DNA from: an uncultured Lachnospiraceae bacterium
GTDB lineage: Bacteria; Bacillota; Clostridia; Lachnospirales; Lachnospiraceae
Length of the DNA stretch: 64,000 bases
Assembly: GCA_910585295.1 (NCBI GenBank)
Contig: CAJUDE010000027.1
Span: 33,861-97,860, forward strand
Direction: 5' to 3'
Both the position numbers and the translations under genes were made by a program. Each line of letters begins with the position of its first letter. Position 1 is the stretch's first letter. The notes below the pieces were generated by a model, which saw only the letters and a program-made list of their open reading frames with translations, ran no database searches and was not told the DNA's origin. Below, one piece after another: positions 35,043 to 43,936 of the stretch.

Positions 35043-36986
35043 TTATGTCTGATTTTTCTTTTTCTTCCTATGCCTTACAGCCATTACAAGAATAAAGGCC
35101 AGCAGGCACACAATCCCTGCCGCTATCCCAGCCGCCGCAATTGCAAATCTATTGGGATTTCTTAAGACAGCGCCAAGGCTGCTGTCATCCTCTATTATTT
35201 TACGTTTCTGGGTATCGCTATAATAGTCTGGGATTTCTGCTTCATCCCCTTTCCCCTCAAAGGAATCCAAATACTCTGCCACACATACCCAGGCCTTCAA
35301 TTCCTTCCCATCGATTGATATAATATGGTCTTCCAGTTTTTCTATTGGGATCTCCACCCCTTGCGCGTCTTTCGGCACAATGGAAAGGATCCCATAAGAC
35401 TGCTCCGTGACCGCCCCTAACATCTGCCCGCTATAGAGGTCCGCCACTAACCGGTACAATTTATTATCCTCTAAATCTTCCACTCTCCCGGAGGCGTCCT
35501 GCAGTTCCACTTCTGTTACTTTATTTAAAATCATCCTGTTCGGGTTAATGGTGTAGGAAAGCCCGCTGACATATAACTGGGCAGTTGGCATCAAGGGGGA
35601 AATTGAGGCGTCTACCTCCGCCATTGTTTTTAATTCCTCTCCCGTAAAATATGCGCTTACCAGCGGATACCCTGGCACCCCATCCGGCCCAATCCCAAGG
35701 GAAAGCACTTGAAAAGCATCTGCCACCGTAATGTCTTTGCCTTTGTGGAAAGTGTCGCGGATACATCCGCTGGGGACTACCGCAATATCAGCCGGATTGC
35801 TATCCCCAGTGTCATGGTTATTGACCATATACAAATAAGAATCTGCCAGCAAGTTCCCTAGGGGTTCCTCCTGGAGCTTTTCACCCAGCCCGCTTGCAGC
35901 CGTAAATTCCCAAGGGTTATGCGCAAGCACCTGGTCTTTGGAAAACCCAAACTGGGACAAGTAATCTGAATCAATAGTAGCCCCCAGTTCTTTTATTTTA
36001 TCGGCGGCGCCTTTATCCTCATGATACTGCCCATCCAGCAGCACAAGCTGGTAATCCTTAAGGCTCCATCTCCCATCTTCTTTTTGGGCCATGCGCAGGT
36101 TCCCTACACGCGCGCCATATTCCCCAGCAGAAACAATGGCCGTATCCCCACAAATAATCGGCTCTTCCAAAATACTGTGGGTATGCCCGCTGATAATTAC
36201 ATCCAGCATTGGCACTTCTTTTGCCAGCAGTTCATCCTCCGACTTCTTTGGATCCTCCCATGTCCCGCAGTGCGACACGCATACCACCATATCCACAGTT
36301 TCTTTGTCCTGGATTTCTTCTACGGTTTCCCTTACTGCCTCTATGGGGTCACGGAATGACAAGGCGCAGGTTGGCGCGCATTCCAGGGCGTCTTTTCCGA
36401 ATACCCCAATCACCGCAACCCTAACATCACCTTTCTGCACTACAATATATGGCTTCACTCCGTAAGATTCAAATGCTTCCTGGAGCAGCCTTCCGTCTTC
36501 GGCCTGGGTTCCGTTTAAAGTCGCTTCCCAGTCAATATTGCAGACAACCAGGGGTGGAAGCGCATCCTTGCTAGTTTTTGCCGCCTGCAGCATATCCGCT
36601 AACCCTTGGCTGCGATAATCAAACTCATGGTTCCCAAAGGTAGTGGCGTCCGCCCCTAAATACCCAAGCATCCGCAATTCACAAGCCTGGGTGGCATACA
36701 CTGTCTGGTATAGGGTCCCCATAGAAAAATCACCGCCATCCAGATACAGTAAATTTTTATTTTCTTCCCGCTGCCCCGTAAGGTAGCCCATAAGCCTTGC
36801 AGCCCCGCCTACCATTTTGCCTTCCCCATCTTCTTCCAAATAAAATGGCTCCAGATGGGAATGCAGGTCATGGGTAAATACTATCTGGGCTTCCTTTGCC
36901 TCTTTGGCCGACGCATGCCCTCCCAAAAGGACAGCGCCTATCAGGGAATACAACAGCGCTTTCCAAAATTTCTTTATTACTTCCAT
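35043..36986 (-). CDS. Membrane-anchored 5'-nucleotidase/metallophosphoesterase (UshA-like)
   Basis: 647 aa. An N-terminal signal peptide (KALLYSLIGAVLLGGHASA) is followed by the calcineurin-like metallophosphatase motifs FTHDLHSHLEPF, LDGGDFSMGTL, FGNHEFDY and SGHTHSI. A 5'-nucleotidase C-terminal substrate domain spans about 330-540. A C-terminal membrane helix (residues 610-637) and RHRKKKKN tail anchor it to the membrane. It hydrolyses nucleotides outside the cell for phosphate or nucleoside recovery. It follows the DUF362 gene by 46 bp. Confidence 0.88.
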   Translation of the reverse strand: MEVIKKFWKALLYSLIGAVLLGGHASAKEAKEAQIVFTHDLHSHLEPFYLEEDGEGKMVGGAARLMGYLTGQREENKNLLYLDGGDFSMGTLYQTVYATQACELRMLGYLGADATTFGNHEFDYRSQGLADMLQAAKTSKDALPPLVVCNIDWEATLNGTQAEDGRLLQEAFESYGVKPYIVVQKGDVRVAVIGVFGKDALECAPTCALSFRDPIEAVRETVEEIQDKETVDMVVCVSHCGTWEDPKKSEDELLAKEVPMLDVIISGHTHSILEEPIICGDTAIVSAGEYGARVGNLRMAQKEDGRWSLKDYQLVLLDGQYHEDKGAADKIKELGATIDSDYLSQFGFSKDQVLAHNPWEFTAASGLGEKLQEEPLGNLLADSYLYMVNNHDTGDSNPADIAVVPSGCIRDTFHKGKDITVADAFQVLSLGIGPDGVPGYPLVSAYFTGEELKTMAEVDASISPLMPTAQLYVSGLSYTINPNRMILNKVTEVELQDASGRVEDLEDNKLYRLVADLYSGQMLGAVTEQSYGILSIVPKDAQGVEIPIEKLEDHIISIDGKELKAWVCVAEYLDSFEGKGDEAEIPDYYSDTQKRKIIEDDSSLGAVLRNPNRFAIAAAGIAAGIVCLLAFILVMAVRHRKKKKNQT

Positions 36987-37032
36987 AGTTATGTAACCCT
37001 TATTCTTAGCACGCTATAGCTATTATGCCACT

Positions 37033-38148
37033 TTATACCTCAACCAATTCATACTCCTGACTGCCAATCCCAATTTTTTCTGCATGTTCCACACAAGACT
37101 TCCAATTAGTGTCTGGATGCGTCATATGGAAATGGTCATGCCCTTCCCCATGTCCATGCTGCTTATTTTCATGCAATACGCTTCCAGCAATCACTGGCTG
37201 GCGGTTACATGCATCGGCGCAGGCAACATCCAACGCCACTGGGTCAAAAGATGCAAACATCCCTACATTTGGGATAATCGGAATATCATTCTCTGCATGG
37301 CAGTCGCAATTTGGAGACACATCGCATACGATCGAAATATGGAAATGGGGACGTCCCTGGAGGACTGCCTTGCTGTATTCTGCCATCTTACAATTTAACA
37401 CATCGTTGGAATCCCCAAAGCTTGGCTCCACCGCATCTTTTGGGCAGACACCAATACACCGACCGCACCCAACACAATTTTCCTGATTGATGGAAGCTTT
37501 TTTCTCTGAAACAGCAATCCCAGTATGGGCGCAAACTTTCGTACACATGCCGCAGCCAATGCATTTTTCCTGATTTACATATGGTTTGCCCTCGCTGTGC
37601 ATTTCCATTTTCCCTGCCCGGGAGCCGCAGCCCATGCCAATATTTTTCAAAGCGCCGCCAAATCCAGTCATTTCATGGCCTTTAAAATGGGTCAGCGAGA
37701 TAAATACGTCGGCATCCATCACTGCACGGCCAATCTTTGCTTCTTTTACATATTCCCCATCTACTGGGACAAGCTCTTCATCTGTCCCCTTCAGCCCATC
37801 CCCAATAATAACATGGCAGCCTGTGGAAAAGGGGGTAAACCCATTTTCATACGCTGTGTCAAGGTGGTCCAGCGCATTCTTCCTGCTTCCCACATACAAG
37901 GTATTGCAGTCTGTGAGGAATGCTTTCCCACCCAATTCCTTCACTACATCTACAACCACTTTTGCATAATTTGGGCGCAGGAACGCCAAGTTCCCCAACT
38001 CCCCAAAATGTATCTTAATTGCCGCATATTTATCTGTAAAATCAATTTCTTTGACCCCTGCTGTCAGTATCAGGCGTTTGAGCTTATCTGGAATATTCTC
38101 TGTAAAAGAAGTCTTAAACGATGTAAAATATACCTTCGGTTTTTGCAT
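37033..38148 (-). CDS. DUF362 family protein with two 4Fe-4S ferredoxin motifs
   Basis: 371 aa. An N-terminal DUF362 region (IKIHFGELGNLAFLRP, THFKGHEMTGFGGALKNIGMG) is followed by two ferredoxin clusters: CIGCGMCTKVCAH and CVGCGRCIGVCPKDA. A histidine-rich stretch (HGHGEGHDHFHMTH) occurs near the C terminus and may bind metal. DUF362 proteins are widespread in anaerobes as likely electron-transfer or Fe-S assembly proteins; the reaction is unknown. The start at 38148 has GGAGGG upstream. Confidence 0.85.
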   Translation of the reverse strand: MQKPKVYFTSFKTSFTENIPDKLKRLILTAGVKEIDFTDKYAAIKIHFGELGNLAFLRPNYAKVVVDVVKELGGKAFLTDCNTLYVGSRKNALDHLDTAYENGFTPFSTGCHVIIGDGLKGTDEELVPVDGEYVKEAKIGRAVMDADVFISLTHFKGHEMTGFGGALKNIGMGCGSRAGKMEMHSEGKPYVNQEKCIGCGMCTKVCAHTGIAVSEKKASINQENCVGCGRCIGVCPKDAVEPSFGDSNDVLNCKMAEYSKAVLQGRPHFHISIVCDVSPNCDCHAENDIPIIPNVGMFASFDPVALDVACADACNRQPVIAGSVLHENKQHGHGEGHDHFHMTHPDTNWKSCVEHAEKIGIGSQEYELVEV

Positions 38149-38198
38149 AATTGCACTCCCTCCTTGAAATGTTTTTCTGCCGACATTATACCATGTCA

Positions 38199-38273
38199 AC
38201 TAAGTTCGTGAAATACCTCACTAAGTTGCCAGGTATGTGTTCTCACTAAGCTCGTGAAACACCTCGCTAAGTG
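38199..38273. repeat. Degenerate 29-bp direct repeat
   Basis: ACTAAGTTCGTGAAATACC... (from 38199) and ACTAAGCTCGTGAAACACC... (from 38245) are near-identical direct copies 46 bp apart, upstream of the DUF362 gene. Role unknown. Confidence 0.5.
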
Positions 38274-38276
38274 TTC

Positions 38277-38434
38277 ACATTATACCATGATTGCTGCGCA
38301 ATCTATGGTATGGTAATCTATGCGCACTCCGGCGCTTATAATGTCTGCCGACATTATACCATGATTGCTGCGCAATCTATGGTATGGTAATCTATGCGCA
38401 CTCCGGCGCTTATAATGTCTGCCGACATTATACC
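38277..38434. repeat. Tandem 74-bp structured repeat (two full copies plus a partial)
   Basis: Units begin ACATTATACC at 38277, 38351 and (partial) 38425; the two full units appear identical. Each unit starts with ACATTATA and ends with TATAATGTCTGCCG, so the ends are mutually complementary, and it contains a GATTG/CAATC hairpin. An isolated fragment (CCGACATTATACCATG) lies at 38181-38195 and an approximately 86% identical copy at 40087. The spacer from 38200 to 38811 holds no credible gene. Confidence 0.8.
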
Positions 38435-38757
38435 GTAATCCCCTGTTATTTGCAATCATTTTCAGAATTAAGGGCGTTTTCGACACTATTCTCCTGACCT
38501 TTTTTCTGCTAACGTTTTTTTTACTTTTTCTTCATAATTTCTTTTGAATTCTTTATCGTTCTTTTAGAAATTGTCCACATTTTGCACACATTTATATTTT
38601 ATACTTGCTATATCAAATGAAGTTGATAGCAACAAGCGCGCACCGTTATCGGCTTCGACAAACAACAATTTAACTTTATATAATAAAGTTATTTTACATA
38701 TATTGGTGCCACCGCCCAAGATGTGGCACCCCATGAAACATTTCATAAATTTACTCC

Positions 38758-38788
38758 CCCAAAAAGCGTTGCCGACAGGCAACGCTTT
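38758..38788 (-). terminator. Intrinsic terminator of the amidohydrolase gene
   Basis: Minus strand: 11-bp stem AAAGCGTTGCC / GGCAACGCTTT with a 4-nt loop, followed by TTTTT, 25 bp after the stop codon at 38812. Confidence 0.85.
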
Positions 38789-38811
38789 CCTTCCGTCCTT
38801 TTTTACGTCCA

Positions 38812-39984
38812 TTAAGGCTCTGAATACACTACTTCCCCATCAATCAAGACATATTTTATATTTGTGTCAGATACCATAGGGTTGCCATCCGCTACCACAA
38901 CATCCCCATCTTTCCCTAGTTCCAGGGAGCCTACCCTCTCGTCCACGCCGATATGCCTTGCCGCATTGATGGTAATTGCTTTTAACGCTTCAAAGGCGTC
39001 CATGCCAGATTTCACTGCAAGCCCGGCGCACAACGCAAGGTACTGTTGGGGGATAACCGGGGAATCTGTGATAATCGACACCTGGCACCCTGCCCTTGCT
39101 AAATCTCCTGGCGTTTCAAAGCTTTTATTCTTTAATTCAAATTTGGAAGCATGTGTCAAGGTAGGCCCTACTGCCACAGGGTATCCTTCTTTTGCCAAAC
39201 CATCCGCTATCAAGGACCCGTCTGTGCAATGGTCAATTGCCAGCCCCACCTGGAATTCTTTTGCAATGCGTATCGCCGTATAGATGTCGTTTGCCTGGTG
39301 GGCATGGGCTTTCAAAGGCAGCTCGCCTGTAATGACTGGAATTAATGCCTCTAACTTCGGGTCATACGGCGGCTGTTTCAGCACATCATCCCCTGCCGCT
39401 TCTTTTCTGGCAAGGTAATCTTTTGCCCGTTCTAACATCACGCGAAGCTTGGACGCCGTTGTCATGCGGGAATAAATTTCTTTCTCTTTGTAACATAATT
39501 TGGGGTTCTCGCCAAATGCGCATTTCATCGCCGCTTTTTCTTTTATAACCATGTCGTCAATGCGCTTTCCCACCGTTTTGTAAACGGTAAATGTGCCGCC
39601 CAGCACATTCGAGCTTCCTGGCCCTGCCGCAACGCAGGTCACCCCTCCTTCCCTAGCCAGGCGGATGCTTTCATCTTGGGGGTTTAAGCCGTCCACGGCA
39701 GATAATTGAGGGGTAATGGCATCCGTCATCTCATTGTAATCGGCTCCCTCAAAGCCAACGGCATACCCATCCAGCCCCAAATGGCAATGGGCTTCCACAA
39801 AGCCAGGGTATACCTGCATCCCTGTCACATCCAGGACGTTTGTCCCCACGCGTAAGGTTGCCGCGTCAATCTCAGCCTCTATCCTGGTTATTTTCCCATT
39901 TTCTATTAAAATATCTGCTGCATACGGCTTTTCCACAACAGCATCATGGACAGTACCATGCTTTATCAATACTGTATCTCCCAT
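38812..39984 (-). CDS. Amidohydrolase family protein
   Basis: 390 aa. TIM-barrel amidohydrolase with the HxH metal motif in VEAHCHLGLDG, further histidines in KAHAHQANDI and AIDHCTDGS, and the late aspartate in SIITDSPVI. The flanking composite beta-sandwich starts at the N terminus (LIKHGTVHD) and closes with LGKDGDVVVADGNP. Related enzymes include imidazolonepropionase-like amidases and deacetylases. Substrate not assignable. The start at 39984 has AAGGAG 7 bp upstream. It is a single-gene unit with its own terminator. Confidence 0.85.
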   Translation of the reverse strand: MGDTVLIKHGTVHDAVVEKPYAADILIENGKITRIEAEIDAATLRVGTNVLDVTGMQVYPGFVEAHCHLGLDGYAVGFEGADYNEMTDAITPQLSAVDGLNPQDESIRLAREGGVTCVAAGPGSSNVLGGTFTVYKTVGKRIDDMVIKEKAAMKCAFGENPKLCYKEKEIYSRMTTASKLRVMLERAKDYLARKEAAGDDVLKQPPYDPKLEALIPVITGELPLKAHAHQANDIYTAIRIAKEFQVGLAIDHCTDGSLIADGLAKEGYPVAVGPTLTHASKFELKNKSFETPGDLARAGCQVSIITDSPVIPQQYLALCAGLAVKSGMDAFEALKAITINAARHIGVDERVGSLELGKDGDVVVADGNPMVSDTNIKYVLIDGEVVYSEP

Positions 39985-40086
39985 ATTGTCGCTCCTTCCA
40001 TCTTTTGGTAATTTCAAAATAATTGCGAAACGCTATAGTTTTATACATTTCAAATACTACTCAAAAACTTTGAAAGTCAAATACCT

Positions 40087-40158
40087 TGCGCAACCCATGG
40101 TATGGTTGCCTATGCGCACTTCGGCGCGTATCATGTCTATCGACATTATACCATGATT
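40087..40158. repeat. Dispersed copy of the 74-bp structured repeat
   Basis: About 62 of 72 aligned positions match the tandem units at 38277-38424, including GCGCACTTCGGCGC and CGACATTATACCATGATT at the end. It sits in the spacer between the amidohydrolase and bioD genes. Confidence 0.75.
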
Positions 40159-40236
40159 TACATAATTTTATGATATACATAAGGGTATTTCTGAAAACTA
40201 CTTTCACGCTTTCATGCAACACGGCCTTTCCTATTA

Positions 40237-40276
40237 GATAACAAAACAGATGGCTCTATCATTGATAGAAAGCCAT
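40237..40276 (-). terminator. Terminator-like hairpin overlapping the bioD stop
   Basis: Minus strand ATGGCT...TCTATCA and TGATAGAGCCAT pair across the bioD stop codon, followed by the T-rich CTGTTTTGTTATC. It probably ends the biotin operon. Confidence 0.55.
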
Positions 40277-40945
40277 AAGTTTTTCCGGTGATATCCCTAT
40301 CTCCCTTGCCCCCTTCGGAATACAGGCAAGGACTGGCACATCCCCCCGTTTTTCAATTATTTTTATATTGTCCTGCTCCATCTCATTGTCTGGGTGGAAA
40401 TGGTTTACCACCACCCCCCTGGCTGGGATATGCTTCATCCTCAAATATTCCAACGTTAAAATCGTGCTATTGATGGTCCCAAGCCCTGCATCTGCCACAA
40501 CCAGGCAAGACAGCCCCAAATCCTTGATAACATCCTCTAACCACAATTCTTTCCCATTTTCACAACATAACGGGCATAGTATCCCTCCGCTTCCTTCCAT
40601 GGTGATATAGTCATAGTCCCTGCATAACTGATGGTAACCTTCCCTTACAGTGGGAAGCTCTACAGGGTTGCCTTCTGCCCTGGATGCAAGATGCGGGGAA
40701 ACTGCCTGCCCATAGATGTAAGGGACCATAGTATCCAAGGGTTGGGAAATGCCTGCATGCTCTTTTACCCATACCGCATCCCCTGGTATCAGCTTCCCGT
40801 TTCCGTCTTTACAATTCCCACTGACTGCCGCTTTATAGTATGCTGATTTAGCCCCTGCTTCCCTCAAAACTTTCACAAGAAGCGCCGACGCATATGTTTT
40901 GCCTACATCCGTCCCCGTCCCAGTAATAAAAATTCCTTTTCCCAT
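40259..40945 (-). CDS. bioD: Dethiobiotin synthetase BioD
   Basis: 228 aa. P-loop GTGTDVGKT at residues 9-17, ITMEGSGGILCPL, VVADAGLGTINSTILTLEYL and VVNHFHPDN mark BioD. It closes the ureido ring from diaminopelargonate using CO2 and ATP. Third gene of bioY-bioB-bioD. The start at 40945 has GGGAG upstream; longer starts overlap bioB. BioA, BioF and pimeloyl-chain genes are not in the window, so biotin may be completed from imported or distantly encoded precursors. Confidence 0.93.
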   Translation of the reverse strand: MGKGIFITGTGTDVGKTYASALLVKVLREAGAKSAYYKAAVSGNCKDGNGKLIPGDAVWVKEHAGISQPLDTMVPYIYGQAVSPHLASRAEGNPVELPTVREGYHQLCRDYDYITMEGSGGILCPLCCENGKELWLEDVIKDLGLSCLVVADAGLGTINSTILTLEYLRMKHIPARGVVVNHFHPDNEMEQDNIKIIEKRGDVPVLACIPKGAREIGISPEKLMAFYQ

Positions 40946-40988
40946 GCCCTTCTCCCTTCCTTTGCCGCAGTTTTTCCTTATGCCGCCC

Positions 40989-41957
40989 TTAGCGTCCCGC
41001 CACCTGATACCCCAGTTCCTGCAGCATTTCCAAATCACGTTTAATTGTAATCCCAGCCGTAGTCAGCATATCTCCAGTGATTGCTGCATTCGCCCCAGAT
41101 TGGAAACAGTTTCTCCCATGCCCCTCCATCAAGCCCCTGCCGCCTGCCAGCCTGATAAAAGCTTTCGGCAAAATAAAACGGAATACCGCCACTATCCTGC
41201 ACATCTCTTCTTCTGTCAGCCTTGGGTTGCCCTCATAAGGCGTTCCAGGAATCGGGTTTAACATATTGACTGGGACGGAATCCACCCCAAGTTCCCGTAA
41301 GGTAAGCGCCAGGTCAATCCGGTCTTCCATGCTCTCTCCTAACCCCATAATCCCCCCGCTGCAAATACTAAGGCCTGCATTCCTTGCAGCTTTCAATGCA
41401 TTTATTTTATCCTGCTGGGTATGGGTTGTGCAAACATTTGGAAAATATTTTGCAGACGCTTCCAGGTTATTATGGACCCGAGCCGCCCCAGCAGCTTTCA
41501 CTTTGCGGAACTCTTCTTCTTCTAAAAGCCCAAAAGACACGCAAACAGAAATATCCACCGTTTCTTTAATATTACGGATGCTTTCACATACCTGCGCAAC
41601 CTCCTTGCCGCCCAGCCTCTTTCCTGATGTGACAATCGAATACCTTGGCACGCCACGTTCCCTGTTATATCGCGCCTGCGCCACCAACTCTTCTGTCCCC
41701 AGCAGCGGATAGCTTTCCACATCCGTCTGGTAATAAGAAGACTGGGCGCAATATTTGCAGTCCTCGGAACATTTGCCACTTTTTCCATTAATAATTGTGC
41801 AAAGGTCAAATTGATTCCCGCAAAATTTTTGGCGAACCTCATCTGCCGCTTTACAAAGCCCTTCCAAGGGCATACCTGCCAATGCCAAAGCCTCCTCTTT
41901 GCTTACCAAATGCCCTTCCATTACTTTTTCTTTCAGAACCTCTAACTTCCTATCCAT
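40989..41957 (-). CDS. bioB: Biotin synthase BioB
   Basis: 322 aa radical SAM protein with CSEDCKYCAQSSYY (C63, C67, C70), AAGAARVHNNLEAS, and NMLNPIPGTP, all typical of BioB. It inserts sulfur into dethiobiotin, sacrificing a [2Fe-2S] cluster. The start at 41957 follows GAGGAGAGGCT and overlaps the bioY gene end region by a small gap (stop at 41980). Co-transcribed with bioY and bioD. Confidence 0.95.
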   Translation of the reverse strand: MDRKLEVLKEKVMEGHLVSKEEALALAGMPLEGLCKAADEVRQKFCGNQFDLCTIINGKSGKCSEDCKYCAQSSYYQTDVESYPLLGTEELVAQARYNRERGVPRYSIVTSGKRLGGKEVAQVCESIRNIKETVDISVCVSFGLLEEEEFRKVKAAGAARVHNNLEASAKYFPNVCTTHTQQDKINALKAARNAGLSICSGGIMGLGESMEDRIDLALTLRELGVDSVPVNMLNPIPGTPYEGNPRLTEEEMCRIVAVFRFILPKAFIRLAGGRGLMEGHGRNCFQSGANAAITGDMLTTAGITIKRDLEMLQELGYQVAGR

Positions 41958-41979
41958 AGCCTCTCCTCTATTTACAAAT

Positions 41980-42561
41980 TTACTTCGCATAATTTTCAGG
42001 CATGCCTAAAATATCCCTAAACGCAGGGACAAGGCGAACTGCCAATGCTGCAGACAAAAAGCAAAGCACAATATCCCCAGGCATATCCAACGGAAAACAA
42101 TCTGCAATCACCATAACGAACGCTGTTTTTTCCCCTACATACAAATTCAGCATCAAATATTTATATACCAGCCCAATGGAATATGTAACAAGGAAACCTG
42201 CAAACGCCGCCATCAGGTATTTGCCATAGCCCTGGACGCCTGATTTTTCTACAACTGCCCCAACTGCAAAGGCTGCAAGGATAAATCCCAGCAAATACCC
42301 AAAGCTTGGCCGGAAAATATAGGCAATCCCGCCTCCCGCTGCAAAAACGGGCAGCCCGCACAACCCAAGCAGCACATACACGCTTACGCTAACTATCCCC
42401 ATCTTGCGCCCTAACACCATCCCTGCAAGCAGCACAAACAAAAACTGCAGGGTAAAATAATCCATTCCTGGCACCGGAACCTGAATAAAAGCCCCAACTG
42501 CTACCAGTGCAGTAAACATTCCCCCGCAGACAATTTCCTTTACTGATAATTTCCTGCCCAT
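41980..42561 (-). CDS. bioY: Biotin transporter substrate-binding subunit BioY
   Basis: 193 aa with about six membrane segments and BioY motifs (MFTALVAVGAFIQVPVPG near the N terminus, LCGLPVFAAGGGIAYIFRPSFGYLLGF). BioY is the S-component of ECF-type biotin uptake, working with a shared EcfAAT module not present here. First gene of the operon and directly behind the BirA-like operator, so uptake and synthesis respond together to biotin. Confidence 0.95.
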   Translation of the reverse strand: MGRKLSVKEIVCGGMFTALVAVGAFIQVPVPGMDYFTLQFLFVLLAGMVLGRKMGIVSVSVYVLLGLCGLPVFAAGGGIAYIFRPSFGYLLGFILAAFAVGAVVEKSGVQGYGKYLMAAFAGFLVTYSIGLVYKYLMLNLYVGEKTAFVMVIADCFPLDMPGDIVLCFLSAALAVRLVPAFRDILGMPENYAK

Positions 42562-42609
42562 AATCCCCTCCTACGTATGCTGTCAATATATTCCATTGCA
42601 TCTATTGAT

Positions 42610-42638
42610 ACTATACACAGGGGCAGGCCTATTGTCAA
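42610..42638 (-). promoter_or_regulatory. Promoter of the biotin operon
   Basis: Minus strand TTGACA, 17-bp spacer, TATAGT; the ATG of bioY is about 48 bp downstream of the -10. Confidence 0.75.
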
Positions 42639-42662
42639 TCTATTTATTAAGTTAGTTTACAT
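42632..42662 (-). promoter_or_regulatory. BirA-like operator overlapping the -35
   Basis: Minus strand ATGTAAACT and GATTGACAA half-sites form a spaced inverted repeat close to the BirA consensus TTGTTAACC / GGTTAACAA. The spacer is 13 bp by the half-site edges, shorter than the usual 14. It overlaps the TTGACA box, so bound BirA-biotinyl-AMP would block RNA polymerase. Confidence 0.55.
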
Positions 42663-42678
42663 TGATATGCATTTGTTT

Positions 42679-43440
42679 TCAGTGGTGGTTCTGCGAGTGG
42701 TGATGCCCGCCCCCTTCATGGCCACAGCCTACTTCCAGTTTCTTTATTTCATCATAATTTACCGTTCCCTTTTTCCCATCTTCATACTGCGCTAACAACA
42801 GGCGGAGATGGCACATTGGGATATTTTTGCAGTCATCGGCTGTCAGCCCCGCGCCATACTCAGACAGAAGCTGATAGATTTGGTACTTTCCCAGTGACAT
42901 CCCACACTGATGGGCAGATGTAACCGTATCCAAATCTGCACTGCGGCACATACCTTGGTAATGGACGGTGACCTCGCTGTTTTGAAGCCCAGCCAGGATT
43001 TCTTCTGCATTAGCGGATGCCACCGTAAATGTCAGCTCTGCATCCTTTGTTAAATAATCCTGCATCGCCTCGCACTCCACTAACAGCTCCACAGCCTCCA
43101 AATAATCCATGCCTTCCAAGTGCACGTTCTTAAGGACCCGTTCCCCATCTTTGTTCCGGCTTTCCGCACTGGTCACGCGGTTCCTCCTGTTTAAGATAAT
43201 CTCAATGGAAGGGTTCACATCCACACTTACATAAGATACTGGCATTTCAAAGAAGTACCAATTCCCTACCCCAATGCAGACCATCAGAATGACACAAGCA
43301 GAAACCAGCGGCCGCAGAAGAAAGGCATGGGTTCTTTTTGCCGTTTTACGCCTGTTTTGAAGCAGGTACTTTGACACAGATTGTTTCATTTGCTCTGTCG
43401 CATGAATTTGCTCAAACGCTTCCCAAATCTCCTCATGCAT
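42679..43440 (-). CDS. RsgI-type anti-sigma factor with histidine-rich C terminus
   Basis: 253 aa. A cytosolic N-terminal region of about 40 residues is followed by one membrane helix (about 43-62) and an RsgI-like extracytoplasmic domain starting YVSVDVNPSIEIILNRRNRV, the family's most conserved motif. The C terminus GHEGGGHHHSQNHH is histidine-rich. It should hold the ECF sigma factor encoded upstream at the membrane and release it on signal. The ATG at 43440 overlaps the sigma gene, with GGGAGG upstream; a GTG start at 43449 is less likely. Confidence 0.85.
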   Translation of the reverse strand: MHEEIWEAFEQIHATEQMKQSVSKYLLQNRRKTAKRTHAFLLRPLVSACVILMVCIGVGNWYFFEMPVSYVSVDVNPSIEIILNRRNRVTSAESRNKDGERVLKNVHLEGMDYLEAVELLVECEAMQDYLTKDAELTFTVASANAEEILAGLQNSEVTVHYQGMCRSADLDTVTSAHQCGMSLGKYQIYQLLSEYGAGLTADDCKNIPMCHLRLLLAQYEDGKKGTVNYDEIKKLEVGCGHEGGGHHHSQNHH

Positions 43441-43915
43441 TCCTGCCACCTCCCAACTTTTGCTTTAGCAATTCTCTGCCTCTTGACAGCAATGAGTATA
43501 TGGTATTTTCTTTTTTATGCAGCATCATCCCGATTTCCCGGGCAGTATATCCCTCGTAATAATGCAGGTAAATGACGTCTTTATACTTCGCTGGCAAGGA
43601 CAGGACAATTTCCAATATCCCTATCTGCTCTGGCATTACGCTGGCAGCTTCTTCTGAAAGCACATCCAATGGAACCGTGCTGTGCCGGAATAATTTCCGT
43701 TTCAGGTCTTTGCAGGCGTTAAGCGTGACGCGGATTAGCCATGCTTTCTCATGCTCCTTACTTTCAAAAACCGAAGAATGGAGGACATACTTCAAAAACA
43801 CCTCCTGAAGCACATCCTCCGTATCCTCATGGTTATTCAGATGCAAAAGGCAAATCCTGCGAATCATATCAGAGTATAACTCTATTGCCTGCTCAACCTC
43901 CTGCTCGCTGCGCAT
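43433..43915 (-). CDS. ECF-type RNA polymerase sigma factor (SigI-partner type)
   Basis: 160 aa with sigma-70 region 2 (EDTEDVLQEVFLKYV) and region 4 (YTAREIGMMLHKKENTIYSLLSRGRELLK). It is followed by, and overlaps, the RsgI-type anti-sigma gene, which identifies the cognate partner. It probably also transcribes the secreted-protein gene immediately upstream (43937-44635), so the operon may be self-activating. Starts at ATG with AAGGAGATATCTT upstream. Confidence 0.9.
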   Translation of the reverse strand: MRSEQEVEQAIELYSDMIRRICLLHLNNHEDTEDVLQEVFLKYVLHSSVFESKEHEKAWLIRVTLNACKDLKRKLFRHSTVPLDVLSEEAASVMPEQIGILEIVLSLPAKYKDVIYLHYYEGYTAREIGMMLHKKENTIYSLLSRGRELLKQKLGGGRNA

Positions 43916-43936
43916 AAGATATCTCCTTCGTTCTCC

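Noticed and set aside
38277..38434. Tandem repeats as a CRISPR array.
   Set aside because: Units are 74 bp, directly adjacent with no variable spacers, and no cas genes are near.
38280..38486. Minus-strand ORF with a duplicated peptide.
   Set aside because: It is a by-product of the 74-bp tandem repeat; no RBS or family match.
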